Both the position numbers and the translations under genes were made by a program. From Hygrocybe punicea (lineage: Eukaryota; Basidiomycota; Agaricomycetes; Agaricales; Hygrophoraceae), in the NCBI GenBank assembly GCA_963556145.1, contig OY744464.1:4154001-4218000 (forward strand): DNA of 64,000 bases, in the 5' to 3' direction. Positions 14,353 through 26,219 of the stretch are shown piece after piece; within the stretch, counting starts at the first letter, position 1; every line of letters starts with the position of its first letter. The notes under the pieces are model-generated. The model was not told where the DNA came from and made no database searches. It saw only the letters and a list, made by a program, of their open reading frames with translations.

Positions 14353-14633
14353 TGTTCGTTATTGTTCGGACGAGCAGGTGGTTATATGTTGGAACGGGTG
14401 GTCAAAGGGCAAGCAAAAATGTCGGGCCACAAATTACATAAAAAACTCTGCAGTCGCAACTTGCCGAACTCCGTAATATGCACATACAACATAAATCAAA
14501 TTATTGTCATATTGTCATGTTCCGATGTGTTTACAAGGAGACTCCGCTGTGTAACAAGTCGTGTAGCTCAAGAAAAGAGAAATTCATGTGGAATGGCGTG
14601 AAGAAATAGAAAGAAAAAAATTCTGGGTCTTAC

Positions 14634-16377
14634 TTAATACTCACCAACCTCCTCCTCCACATCCGCAGAGTCAATGCCAACCTCTTCATAGTCCTTCTCG
14701 AGGGCAGCCAGATCCTCACGAGCCTCCGAGAACTCACCCTCTTCCATACCCTCACCGACATACCAATGCACAAAAGCGCGCTTGGAGTACAGGAGATCGA
14801 ATTTATGGTCAAGGCGGCTCCACGCAGTTGAGATGGCGGTTGTGTTGGACAGCATACACATGCTGCGAGAGACCTTGGCGAGATCGCCTCCTGGGATGTG
14901 AGCGGGAGGTTCATTGCAAATACCAAGTTTGAATCCAGTCGGACACCAATCGACGAATTGAATTGTACGCTTCGTCTTAATAATGGAAACCGCAGCATTA
15001 ACATCCTTGGGAACAACATCGCCACGGTAGAGCAACGCGCAGGCCACTGTTGCACGGTCAGAGTGTGACACGTTCAAGCGAGACCGTAAGGGTACATACT
15101 GTATTTTCCTTCTCTGGGGTCACATTTAACCATCTGATTACCCGTCTCGAAGCAAGAGTACGTCATGTCAGCAACAGAGTTTTGCTCGTGATGAGCTTTT
15201 TCCGCAGAAATGATCGGGGCAAAGGTGGCGAGGGGGAAATGGATGCGAGGGAAGCTGTTAAAAGATGAGAACAAGGGCATAAGGCAAACAATGAGCGTCC
15301 ACTAACGGAACCAAGTTGGTTTGGAATTCATTCAGATCAACATTCAAAGACCCATCGAAACGGAGGGAGGCTGTAATAGATGAGACGACTTGAGCGATAA
15401 GTCTGTTCAAGTTGGTGAAGCTCGGGGATGTGATATTGAGGTTCTTTTTGCAAATGTCATAAATCGCTTCGTTGTCAACCTGGATTGGATGCAATACACT
15501 CAGCCCGTGTCAAACAGGAATCAGGGACTTGCACACCATAAATGAGCAATCAGAGTGTTCAAGAGTCGTGTGGGTGGTCAAGACAGAATTGTATGGCTCC
15601 ACAACGGAGTTGGCCATTGTGGGGGCAGGATAAACGCTAAATTCCAGCTTGGACTTTTTCCCATAGTCGGTGGAAAGACGCTCGAGGATGAGAGCACCAA
15701 AACCCGAACCAGTTCCACCGCCGAAAGAATGGAAAATGAAGAATCCTTGAAGACCGGAGCAGTTGTCCGCGAGGCGGCGAACCTTGTCCATGACGACATC
15801 AATTTGCTCCTTGCCAATGGTATAATGGCCACGCGCATCTGTGAAAATGTGTTATGACGGAAGCGACTTCCGCATTGGATACGTACAGTTGCTAGCGGCA
15901 TCCTCTTTGCCAGTTACGAGAGTTTCTGGATGAAAGAGACTCTTGTATGGACCGCTCCTGACTTCATCGATAACGTTGGGTTCCAAATCGATGTACAAGG
16001 AACGAGGAACATGTTTGCCAGAAGCTGTCTCCGAAAAAAAAGTGCTGAAGCCATCATCATTGGAAGCTCCATCAATGAGACGACCATCGGGCTGGATACC
16101 AGAGTTTATCAGATTCACTCGGTTAAAGAAAACCAATATTTACACTGAGTCCATGCTCTACAGTATACAGTTCCCCTGCGATAACAAATGATTAGTGGTC
16201 AGCATCATGGAAAATGAAAAGGTTTTCAAACAAAAGAATCGCGAAAATACGCGTCTTTTTCACTGAGTTTCGCGACAATGGGAATGTTGCGCTGTCGGTA
16301 GGGATACTGTACTTACAACATGCGTTTCCGATCTGGACACCTGCTTGACCAACGTGGACTGAGATGACTTCACGCAT
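14634..16377 (-). CDS. TUB1: Alpha-tubulin, copy B (7 exons)
   Basis: Second alpha-tubulin, head-to-tail with copy A. Exons: 16317-16377, 16144-16175, 15887-16091, 15537-15838, 15307-15479, 15100-15254, 14634-15046; 446 residues. All six of its introns sit at the same position and phase as six introns of copy A; the last exon is a single 413-nt block where copy A has five exons. Family marks are the same ([36 protein letters not shown]), ending EEEVGEY. The first intron is 141 nt, long for this locus, which may hold a regulatory element. It is divergent from CFT2 with 202 bp between starts. The gene name follows the general fungal name for alpha-tubulin; which copy is the main one is not known. 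Confidence 0.95.
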
Positions 16378-16579
16378 GGTTTGTGAGAGACTGGACTAAG
16401 AAGCTGGATACTGAATATTCATAATACCGTAAAAACACGCGCAGAAAATGGCCTTACTGGAGTCAGGGAAACAGGAGATGGATGAAAAAAGCGAAACAAA
16501 AGAGATGTGAAAGGTACAGTAAATAAACGATCAGCAAAGTTCTCACGCCTCTTTCACACCGCGAGTCAGTGGTCGTGTA
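16378..16579. promoter_or_regulatory. Shared divergent promoter of alpha-tubulin copy B and CFT2, 202 bp
   Basis: All of the DNA between the two start codons. No clear TATA box. Confidence 0.5.
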
Positions 16580-19500
16580 ATGATCACCTTTACTCCATTG
16601 TCTGGGGCTGCACACTCTTCTCGAACAACACCATTGGCGTACATTCTTCAGGTCGACGATGTACGCATTCTTTTGGACTGCGGCTCCCCGGATTGGACAC
16701 CAGAAAATTCGTCTGCAGCTGATGACTGGGACGGGTATTGCAAGGCTTTGCGCAAGTGTGTATTAACTCAAGTCCTCTTACCCCACATTCTGAAATTTTC
16801 ATCGCAGTCATGCCCCTTCGGTTGACCTTGTCCTTTTGTCACATGGCGACCTCAACCACGCCGGTTTATACCCATACGCCTACTCCCGATGGAACTTGAA
16901 GGCACCCACGTACGCCACTCTGCCTGTGCAGGCCATGGGACGTATAGCATTAATCGAGGAGGCGGAAGGCATACGGGACGAACAGGATATTGGAGATACT
17001 GCTCCGCCAAAGGATCCGGAAGCTGGGTTCGTTGACACCGACAATGCCCCTGAAGATATCCGTCAAGAGCCCAAAAGCCATTTTGTTGCCACAGGACAAG
17101 AAGTGAATGAGGCATTTGACTCGGTCAACACTCTCCGATATTCACAGCCTACTCATTTGCAAGGTTGGCCGCTTTGTGTCGGTCCGTACTTTTTTTGACA
17201 ATACAGAGTCATCTAGGGAAATGTCAAGGCCTGACTATTACACCTTTCAACGCGGGGCACACTCTCGGAGGTACCATATGGAAGATTCGATCGCCATCGG
17301 CTGGTACAATTCTCTATGCAGTGGACATGAACCACATGCGAGAACGTCATATAGACGGTACTGTCCTGATGCGACAGGCCGCCGGAGGGGTATTTGAGCC
17401 TTTAGCAAGGCCAGACCTTCTAATCACTGATGCAGACCGAGCCGCCGTAACCACCAGCAGAAGAAAAGATCGAGACGCCGCTCTTATTGGTATGCTCATC
17501 TGCCTTGACTTGAACGTAGTTCATGTTCGACTTCATAGATACCATCACCGCCACTCTTTCGTCCCGTTCATCCCTCCTGTTGCCTTGTGACTCGAGTACA
17601 CGGGTTCTCGAGCTTCTAGTTCTGCTGGACCAACATTGGAACTACTCCCGGCTGAAATACCCAATATGCCTTCTTTCACGCACCGGAAGGGAGATGCTGA
17701 CTTTTGTACGGAGCATGATGGAGTGGCTAGGAGGGGCTATTAGTAGAGAAGATGTCGGAGAAGACGGTGCAGGAAGGACTCAGACTAAGAGAAAGCGTGA
17801 CGATGAAGGAGAAGAAGACGCTTTAGGAGCGTTTGCGTTGAGGTTCAAGTTCGTAAGGTCTTCTATATATACGGTCTCTTCGCTCAGTATATCATCCCAT
17901 AGACATCTGGAACTCTTTCCGAACTCGCAAACAATGATGCAAACGTACTCCTCAAAGGATCCAAAGGTCATCCTAGCCGTCCCAGCATCATTGTCACACG
18001 GTCCCTCTCGACACCTCTTTTCGGACTTTGCTGCCATTCCCGACAACGTTGTACTACTTACAGGGCGGAGTGAAGAAGGAACGCTCGGGCGTTTGTTATT
18101 TGATCGGTGGAATGATGCACAAAGGTTGGATGATAAGTGGGATAAGGGCAAGATTGGAAGCAATGTTATGATGGACGGCATCATCAAACTTAAAGCAAGT
18201 CAAAGTCTTGTCTAGGTAACAGGCTGTGATCTGACAATAGTTGCAGATGAACGCTAAAGTTCCGCTTCAAGGTGTAGAGCTCGAGGCATTTTTGCAAAGA
18301 GAACGAGTTGCCAAGGAGAAGGAGGTAGCTCAACAAGCTCTGCTTGCCCGGAATCAGCGGATGCTCGAAGCCGATGAGGATGAGAGTGACTCCGATTCCG
18401 ATTCCGATTCCGACGAGGAGAATGAAGTACGAGAGGCACTGGGGAGCGACCTGATGGAAACCACCAACGATATTGACGGTCGGGAACCAACTGGAATCCG
18501 GAGCAGGAAACGGAAAGGCGACAAAAGTGGCGATGGAGTTGATTGGGGTATGGACGGCGACGAAGGCTTGACGAAACATTTACTGTCGTATGACATCTAT
18601 CTCAAGGGGAATGTGTCGAAGGGTACTTCATTTTTCAAGAACGTGGGTGGTCAGACACAACGATTCAGGATGTTCCCATATGTGGAGAGGAAGAGGAGGG
18701 TGGACGAGTATGGCGAGACAGTCGATGTAGGGATGTGGTTAAGAAAGGGCAAGGTTCTCGAAGAGGACGCGGAGAGTGATGCAACAAAAGAGATCAAACG
18801 GAGAAAGCAGGTGGAAGATGACGCCAGGGTATTTTTTCACAGCTTCGGATCTAGAAAGCGGCATTTCCTGATAATGTTTTTGCTAGAAAGCAAACGAGGA
18901 ACCTCCATCAAAATTTGTTTCATCCGTCATAGACGTTCAAATGGCATGCCGCCTGTTATTTGTGGATATGGAAGGCTTCAATGACGGTCGTGCTGTGAAA
19001 ACAATAGTCCCCCAAGTTAACCCTCGTAAAATGGTGCGTTCGAGACATCATCTGATGCAATGCTGTTCAACACCCCCTCCCCGGATCAGATTGTTGTTCA
19101 TGCGTCAACTGAAGCGACAAACGCGCTAATTGAAAGTTGTGAAAACATTCGCGCAATGACCAGAGATATCTATGCTCCCAAAAACCGCGAGAGCATCCAA
19201 ATTGGACAGCAGACTAACAGTTTCTCCATCTCAATCAGCGATGAATTACTAGCGTCTGTAAAAATGTCAAGAGTATGTGGTCTGTTGCTCTCTGAACAAC
19301 GTTGCTAAACCTTCCTCCGCATGCCTAGTTCGAAGATAACGAGGTGGGATTCGTGACAGGGCGAGTGATTACCCATGCGAGTTCTACGATTCCCACTCTC
19401 GAACCGGTTGTATCATCATCGATGCTTTCCGACGCTGTGGCCCATAAGACACAATTTAATGGGCGTGTCCTCGGCTCTCGCCCATCTGTTTCGCTCCCGC

Positions 19501-19763
19501 ATTCCACAATGATTGGAGAACTGAAGTTGACTGTGCTTAAAACTCGCTTAGCGTCAATTGGTGTGCAGGCTGAACTGATAGGTGAAGGTGTGCTTATTTG
19601 TGGCGCTGGTGCGAAATGCAACGCCGCTCCTGACACACTCGAAGAATCTGTAGCTGTCAGGAAGACTGCGAAAGGCAAGGTCGAACTAGAGGGCAATGTT
19701 TCAGATGTATATTACATCGTTCGGAAGGAAATATACAACCTTCACGCCCTGGTGGCGGCATAG
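16580..19763 (+). CDS. CFT2: Cleavage and polyadenylation factor subunit Cft2/Ydh1 (CPSF100)
   Basis: Non-catalytic partner of the CPSF73 nuclease in mRNA 3'-end processing. Nine exons (16580-16755, 16808-17163, 17217-17489, 17539-17848, 17903-18194, 18247-18828, 18887-19033, 19090-19272, 19329-19763) give 917 residues. Order of domains: metallo-beta-lactamase fold (ITFTPLSGAAHSSRTTPLAY, LLDCG, LVLLSHGDLNHAGLYPY), beta-CASP region (RTGREML, FPNSQTMMQTYSS, VILAVPASLSHGPSR), an acidic Ser/Asp run at about 18385-18425, RKANEEPPSKF, and the C-terminal domain beginning DVQMACRLLFVDMEG. The SHGDLNH loop lacks the full HxHxDH zinc set, as expected for this inactive family member. The fifth intron (18195-18246) uses a GC donor (AAA|GCAAGT); only this gives KLKMNAKVPLQG in frame. 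Confidence 0.94.
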
Positions 19764-19827
19764 ACGTTTTACGTCGACACTATATGTTTTATCGGAGAAT
19801 TGTACAAGAGTCTGCAATTCTACGATA

Positions 19828-21792
19828 TCAACCTGTCTTTCCAGAATCTTCTTTCAAACTGACAACACGATTCAGTACAACAAAATCGCCCACTCTGCAA
19901 CCAGGCTGAATATCCTCCACCTCATCTAAACATGCTAATTTAGCATCCTTGTCGACAGCAAAGTACGCAATACGCAATCCCTGGAAGCGCACGCACTCGT
20001 TGCCAACAGGCTGCTCGGGGATGGTGTGTAGAGTGCCATCACCGGTGGAGGTTGCGTTGGCTTTCTCTGCCCTCGACTTACTCTGTTGACGAGCATCCAT
20101 AATAGAGCGTTTCGCCAAGGACCAGAAGCCGATTTCCAACATGGCCCCTCTTACGATCTCCAGGCTATTCGGGTTAATATCGGTTTTGTAATCAGACGGT
20201 GGGTGATCACTCTTGAACAGGCGGTGGAAAATGCGCGTTTCGTCAACTCGCACTGGACTACCTGAAGGGGGGTGCTCTGCCACCCACTGGATGAAGGCTT
20301 TCGGCTTCTTCACAGCGATGGGCCCATTTTCCAATCGGCAGATTAGTTCCACGACCTCTCCCGAATCTGGATTTGTCTTGTAGGAGGTGCATGTGATTGG
20401 ATGTGGGGCCTTGAACAGTCCTACGGTTTTCCCTGGCGCTAAGCGAAAATAGTCCTTGGAATCTTCGAGTCGGAAATCATCAGCCTCAATGTAGATGGTG
20501 CGGGTGAATGGGATAGTGGTGGACCCCAGTTCAGGAACTTTCGGATGGAGAGGTTTCTCTATCATGAATATGTAATCTTCAGAGAGATTCTCGATCGTGA
20601 CTTTAAGGGGGCTCATGACCATGAGCAGCCGGGGTACGTTTCCTTCAAGGTATTGCCTCACCGATTGTTCAAACCGAACCGTCTCGATATTGGAGGCGGC
20701 TGTCGAGACTCCAAGTGAGCTCACAAACGATATGATTGCGCCCGGCGGAACACCACGCCGACGTAGTGCAATAAGGGTATAAAGGCGTGGGTCATCCCAG
20801 CCCCGAACGTAACCTTCATTAACGAGGGCTAGAATTTTGCGTTTGGATGTGAGGGTGCCTTCAAGGCTGAGTCGTCCGAACTCTGATTGTTTGGGTTTAT
20901 ATACTTCTAGCATGTCACAGAGCCACTCGTACGATTGGCGAGAAGCAATGAATTCCACCGTGCATAGCGAATGCCTGTATGAAATGTTATCGTTAGCTGC
21001 CCGATCAACCAGAGATGAAAAAACCAGCGTACGAGATGTTCTCAAAACTGTCAACAAGACAATGTGTAAAATCGTAAGTTGGATATATCTTCCATTTATC
21101 ATGCGTGCGGTGGTGTGGAGTGTCGAGCACTCGGTATGCGGTCAAATCCCACATCTGGGGGTTCCTGTCCTCTAAATCCTGTTTCATGCGCAGGTTGGCC
21201 TCCTTTGGACGGTATTTACCATTCTTCATATTCTCGAACTCAACGAGGGACTCAGACACCGGCCGAGAGCGATGTGCACAGGCTTTAGGGTGACCGCGTT
21301 TCTCTCCCCGATCTACTTTGATCTCATCCCCTATGGCGGCTTCAACAGCTAAAATTGCACTAAGGTGAGATACGCACTGGTGCAGTGACATACATAAGCT
21401 TTGTCACGTTTGATGAGCTCCACAGCCAGGTCATACAGCTCGTCGAAATAATCGCTGGAATACGTCACGGTCCATGGTTCATAACCTAACCAACGTACAA
21501 TGTCCAAGATGTTTTCAAAATAGCTCGCCTCTTCTGCTTCTGGGTTTGTGTCATCATAGCGCAAATAGCACCTTCCACCGTGGTGTGCCGCATACCCAAA
21601 ATTGATAAATATGGCTTTGGAATGACCGATGTGAAGATAACCATTCGGTTCAGGTGGGAACCGAGTTTGGACTGCTCCACCCGTTGCGGCCAGGTGTGTT
21701 TCTCGAAGACTCGGGCGAAGCTGCGGATTTTCGCCCGGTTTGTGGAGCTGTCCAAGGAATCCCTCTTCGAATACAGTTTTTCTGAGAGTCAT
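19828..21792 (-). CDS. GLN4: Glutaminyl-tRNA synthetase (catalytic and anticodon-binding parts)
   Basis: Charges tRNA-Gln. Three exons (21378-21792, 21033-21330, 19828-20974) give 619 residues. Class I marks: [15 protein letters not shown] (HIGH motif), [37 protein letters not shown] as the KMSKS equivalent, and the two-barrel C-terminal anticodon domain ([42 protein letters not shown]). The first intron is taken as 47 nt ending at 21331, which gives [14 protein letters not shown]; a nearer acceptor would give a 29-nt intron, too short. The N-terminal helical domain of about 200 residues found in most fungal enzymes is absent: the protein starts [20 protein letters not shown]. It converges on CFT2 with 64 bp between stops. 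Confidence 0.94.
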
Positions 21793-22386
21793 TACGGTTG
21801 TGGAGCAGGGTCAGTCTTCCATTAGGAAATTGGGGGGGCGCCGGTATATCCAGGCGGAGTTGATAATTGATAAGCAGACTAGACTTGCAATGTCTTATCC
21901 GGATAAGTCACGTAGTCTATATGGTTAATAACAGTAACGTGTTTACACTAAAAAGTGGTCACGTCTTTCTCTCTAAAAGTGGTACAGCCCGCTGTACTCC
22001 GCTAGTATATGGTTTTCAAGCACCACCACGACAGGAGACTGAGTACTGTGCCTAATTGGATAGTTGGTCACACTAGACGTTTGGGACGAATTATACTCAG
22101 TACAAGAGGATCAACACCAAAGTTAAGGTGTGATCTGATGGACAGACATATGGAGAATATATCTTCACGGTTTCAGAATTTTTGACCATGAATTGCAGTA
22201 GCCACGAATTCTTTTCTGGAGTGGGTGCCAACATTGCCCAGTATGGGTTACTCAGCCACCCGTGCAAAAAACTTAGAGTCACACAAAGCGGTCTCAAAAC
22301 TGAGCGACATTGCACCATAACAAAACAAATACAAAAAAAAAGGTGTGGGGCATACTACAAGATGATACAAACAAAAGAAGACCACG
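21793..22386. other. Junction between gene-rich DNA and the transposon cluster, 594 bp
   Basis: Holds the promoter of the glutaminyl-tRNA synthetase gene and the left flank of the pogo-like element. At 21951-21997 there is a stretch (GTGGTACAGCCCGCTGTACT, minus-strand reading AGTACAGCGGG...) that resembles a Fot1/pogo terminal repeat, but I find no partner for it in the window. Confidence 0.4.
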
Positions 22387-23677
22387 TCAGGAGTGATTCC
22401 TGTTCCGTGCACTCCGTCGTAACCCAACTCCGTCTGTAGGGGCCTGGTCTGTGTCTGATTGAAGAGGGACAGGGCAAGGGCGAGAGGAAGGGGAAGGGCT
22501 TGACGGAGGTGATGATGAGTTGCTTGGGCTCTCTGAGCGATGGCGAGGGCGAGGGCAGGGGCGGGTGGTGGTAGTTTTCCTCAGGTGAACTTGTTTTGTG
22601 CGGGCTGCCTTCTCAGCAGCTTTCTCCACAGCCTTCTCCCATCGAGCAGCCTTCCATGCTTCAACAGCAGCACACTGCTCATCTTTCTTAGCAGCCCTTT
22701 CTGCTACCTTCTCCTGATGTATTTGAGCCTTTTCTGCAGCAAGAGCAAGTTTCACCGCGTTATCAATTTTCTTGTGATGTTCTTGAAACATACCCACTGC
22801 TTCCTTGAAGATGTCCTTCATGCACAAAACCCAGTCAGCCCGTGCCAGCTGATCAAGCGCCTCCTCTCCTGTCATGTGACAGGGAAGTGATGTGGTCTCT
22901 TTCTTGCGCTGCTTCTTTTCCTTCCCAAATGCACATTTTCGGAGTTGCTCATTCTCGCCGTCCATCAAGACCATTTGAGTGTAGTCTTTTTGGATTTGTT
23001 TGATAGTGACATCAGCAATGGCACGCAGCTCTGAGAGCTGCTGGTGAAGGGCATTGCATGAAGTGGTTGGTGGAAATTTGGGGGGGAGGCCGATGAGAAG
23101 ACAGTGTACTTCGTCCTGGGACATAGTGTGATGGAGGTTGGGTTCAGAGTTGACATTGTGATGGGGGTTTGAATCCAGTGTTCGTTTTGGTGATGTTATG
23201 TACACAACCCAGTCACTTCCGGTTGGCGTTTCCATGTCCTTTTCCAAAAGAGGAAGTAGGAATGCGGGGAATTTTGCAGGGAGGGGTTGTGCCACTTCCG
23301 TGGTGGTATTCTTTGCAGGTTCAAATAATGTTTTGTCGAGGGCATCAGGATTTATTGGCCAAAGGCCTGTCTTCCGAAATGCAGATACAACGGTTGAGGG
23401 TTTAAACGTGTCATTCCTGGCCTGACTGTAGTGTAGAAGGAAATTTGTCTTGGTGATAGGGACATAAGAACGTGATAACTTGTTGATGGTAGCTTTCCAG
23501 CAGGTTGCTAGGGGTCCGAATATGCCAACATCGCATGGTTGAAGTGCATGCGTTGTGTGAGGAGGTAAACAGACTATGATAATGCGGTGGTCAGCAGCAA
23601 ATTTGCAGAACTGATAGGTGCAATGAGAGTTGTGCCCATCGAGGACAAGAAGTTGATGGCCATCATCCTTGTTCCAT

Positions 23678-24073
23678 TGTGACGGCGAGTTCTGTTGTAG
23701 ACCTGGAATGGGAATCTACGGAAAGGGTGATCAGCTATAAAGTGATCTGAGGAATTAGTTTCTTTAGAGAGGTCTAGTCAATCCAACACGAATCCAGGGG
23801 TTCCAGAATCAGAGGGTGAGTGTGGGGATAGGAGGAATGCTATGTACTTGGAGACAGGAAATGAAGATACATGATATATAACTATAAATGTACTGATTCC
23901 GGGTCGTTAGGGACATTGCATCTTGAGTAGGAACGATTCTGGAGGTGGAATTTGGAGCGGAATTGATAGGAAAGAGTGGAATCGAGCGGAATCAATGATA
24001 TAGGAATGGGAATGGACAGGAACGGTGTCAGATATGAAGGGGAAATGGATCCACATGATCCAGAGCCTCTACA
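23678..24073 (-). repeat. LTR (3' LTR in element orientation)
   Basis: Pairs with 27901-28296 at the same length of 396 bp, with scattered substitutions that are mostly C/T or G/A. Confidence 0.85.
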
Positions 24074-24419
24074 TCCAGTCAGGACTCAGATTGAGACCAT
24101 CCCTGGTCGATCCATATGAAGTAATGAAGATCCTGGGGTTGTGGGAAGAAAGGAGTGGAAGCGATGTCAAAAATGGGTGGAAATGGGAGTACAATGTGAG
24201 CGGAGTCAAAGCTGGTGGGTATTGAAGCATCGGGAGGGGCGATCCGGAGCTACCAAAACAGGGTGAGGTGAAACGGCTGGACAAAGAAATAACGGTCACG
24301 TGACAGGGCAACAAATACAAACAAGAAAACTTTTCAACGCAACTTTGACAATCTTGACAGCAACCTCAACAAGCCCAACAATCCTAGCAAACCTCAACAA
24401 ACACCAACACCAACGCCAG

Positions 24420-25889
24420 ATGTTGACGGAATACGACAACTTCCTCAACACTCTTGATGCAGAAACGCAGCAAGACTTTGAGAACGCGGTAGCTGAGTTA
24501 CTGGAAGTCGACGCGGCTGGAATCGATATTGTACATGAGGGATTTGAGAATGAGGCACGGCAATGGGTGGTGAGATGATGACGGGCCATGGTAAGAGATT
24601 CCGTTCCTGTAAACAGCACGAACTAATGATACCCGGCAGCGGAACTACAGGGGAATATCGATGGAAATCCAGGACAATGGAATCAACGTGATGGAACTGA
24701 GGGACTTCTTGATGGGTGGAGAGATGGTGGTGGAGGTCGAGGAATGGTTGCAGAGTCGGGAAGAATACAAGAAGCGGGAGCAGGAAGAGGTGAGGCGTTG
24801 GGAAGTTGAGGAGGCGTTGCATTTTCAGGAGGAGATGGAGGAGGAGGAAGTGAGGAGCCAACGTGGAGGCAGCGGAGCTCGAGCGGATATGGGTGGAGGA
24901 ATTGTGCCAGTATGAGGAGGAGATAAATAGGAGGGTAGAGGTGGAGCGGATTGAGGAGGCGGAAAGGGCAAAGGTGGCAAAGGCAGAGGCAGCAAAAAGG
25001 GAGGCTGAAGCAGCTGTGGAAAGGGACCAGGAGGAGTCCGGACAAGCCATTGATCATGGAAACGAGGACAAGGATATGGATGGTGACTGGGCCGAGGAAC
25101 AACTCCAGAAATACGAGAAGATTCAAGCTCTTAAGGCGATCAAAAACCAAAAGGCCAACCAAGACAATGAGACCATTCGTGGAGAGTACAATAGCAGGGA
25201 CGACTTTTCAAATGCGAGCGGGAATGGGGACATGGGACTGAAGGGAAAGCTTCTGGGGGTAAGTAATATCTCGTGAACTTGTATATCCATGGTGCCTAAC
25301 TAATCCGTAGTACATGCAGTCGTTCCAGATCCAACAATGCGATGCGTGCATGACCGCCAACATGGTTTGTTGTGGAATCGAGGGGTATGCGTGTGACCGA
25401 TGCAAAAGGCTCAAATGATGCTGCAGGTTATCGATGAAGGGACCGGCCACCGGAACCGGCAAAGCGGAATGGAAAGGGAAGGGAAAGGCAGGTAGTCCAA
25501 AGAGAAAGATCATCGCGAAGAAGATTCTGAAGGCTGCAAAGAAGCCCAAACTATGGGCCAGAGAGGCATCAACAAGCAAACGGACGTTGACCAACGTCAA
25601 ACCAGACACAGAATTGGAGCAGGACGATGGGAGACAAGAGAATCCATTCAAACGGCCATGGATCAGAGCTGGAATTGACGAGCACACCCAGGCTATGCAG
25701 AAGATGGTGACGGAAACACAACAGGAGATCTCGGTCATCGCAGATGGCCTATCCGAATACGTCGCGGAGGTCCATACAAGACTAACCCATTGGACAAAAG
25801 AGCTAAACCGACTTCGCGCAAACCAAGCCCACATCCTTGGTCAACTTGACCTAATTGACACAAAACTCGACAAAGGGAGAAGGGAATAA
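24420..25889 (+). pseudogene. Coiled-coil plus zinc-cluster protein gene, antisense within the LTR element
   Basis: Plus-strand gene running against the element. The first exon reads MLTEYDNFLNTLDAETQQDF then an acidic helix and meets two TGA codons just before a GTAAGA donor. After it comes a long Glu/Arg/Ala coiled coil (REEYKKREQEEVRRWEVEEA, one frame change near 24880, then INRRVEVERIEEAERAKVAK). A GTAAGT...CGTAG intron (25259-25310) follows, and then a Cys cluster CDACMTANMVCCGIEGYACDRCKRLK with one TGA, a basic linker (KRKIIAKKILKAAKKPK) and a final helix. The spacing C-x2-C-x6-C-C-x6-C-x2-C resembles a fungal zinc-cluster DNA-binding motif. Function unknown; the breaks suggest it is dead or partly so. 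Confidence 0.55.
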
Positions 25890-26219
25890 GAGGGGGAAAT
25901 GAACGGAAAGGGATGGGAAATGGAACACGGGACAATGTACATAAACTAAAAGAGTACATAATAAAATCTATAGATGGAAAGGGTGAAACGGAAAGCTAAG
26001 TGAAACGGAATCTGGTGGTTGAGGTGGAGGATGGTACCGGAATACAACAGAAATGAAATGGGAATGGAAAGGGCAGGAAACAAAGAAAACTAGAAACAGA
26101 AACGAAAATGTAAATAAACGAGATATGGGAACGGGAGCGGAAAGCGGAACGGAGGATGAAAACGCAAACATAGGAGACAAAAATGAATCTGTATCCCCAC
26201 AAGAGTTTCTGAAAGAAGG

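Noticed and set aside
21349..21377. 29-nt intron in the glutaminyl-tRNA synthetase gene
   Set aside because: Too short for splicing. An acceptor further on gives a 47-nt intron in the same frame and a better match to the family.
21951..21997. Possible pogo/Fot1 terminal inverted repeat (AGTACAGCGGG on the minus strand)
   Set aside because: No partner at the other side and the wrong direction for the pogo gene at 22387; left as a note only.
22540..22890. Plus-strand open frames opposite the pogo transposase tail
   Set aside because: Shadows of a 430-codon open transposase block.
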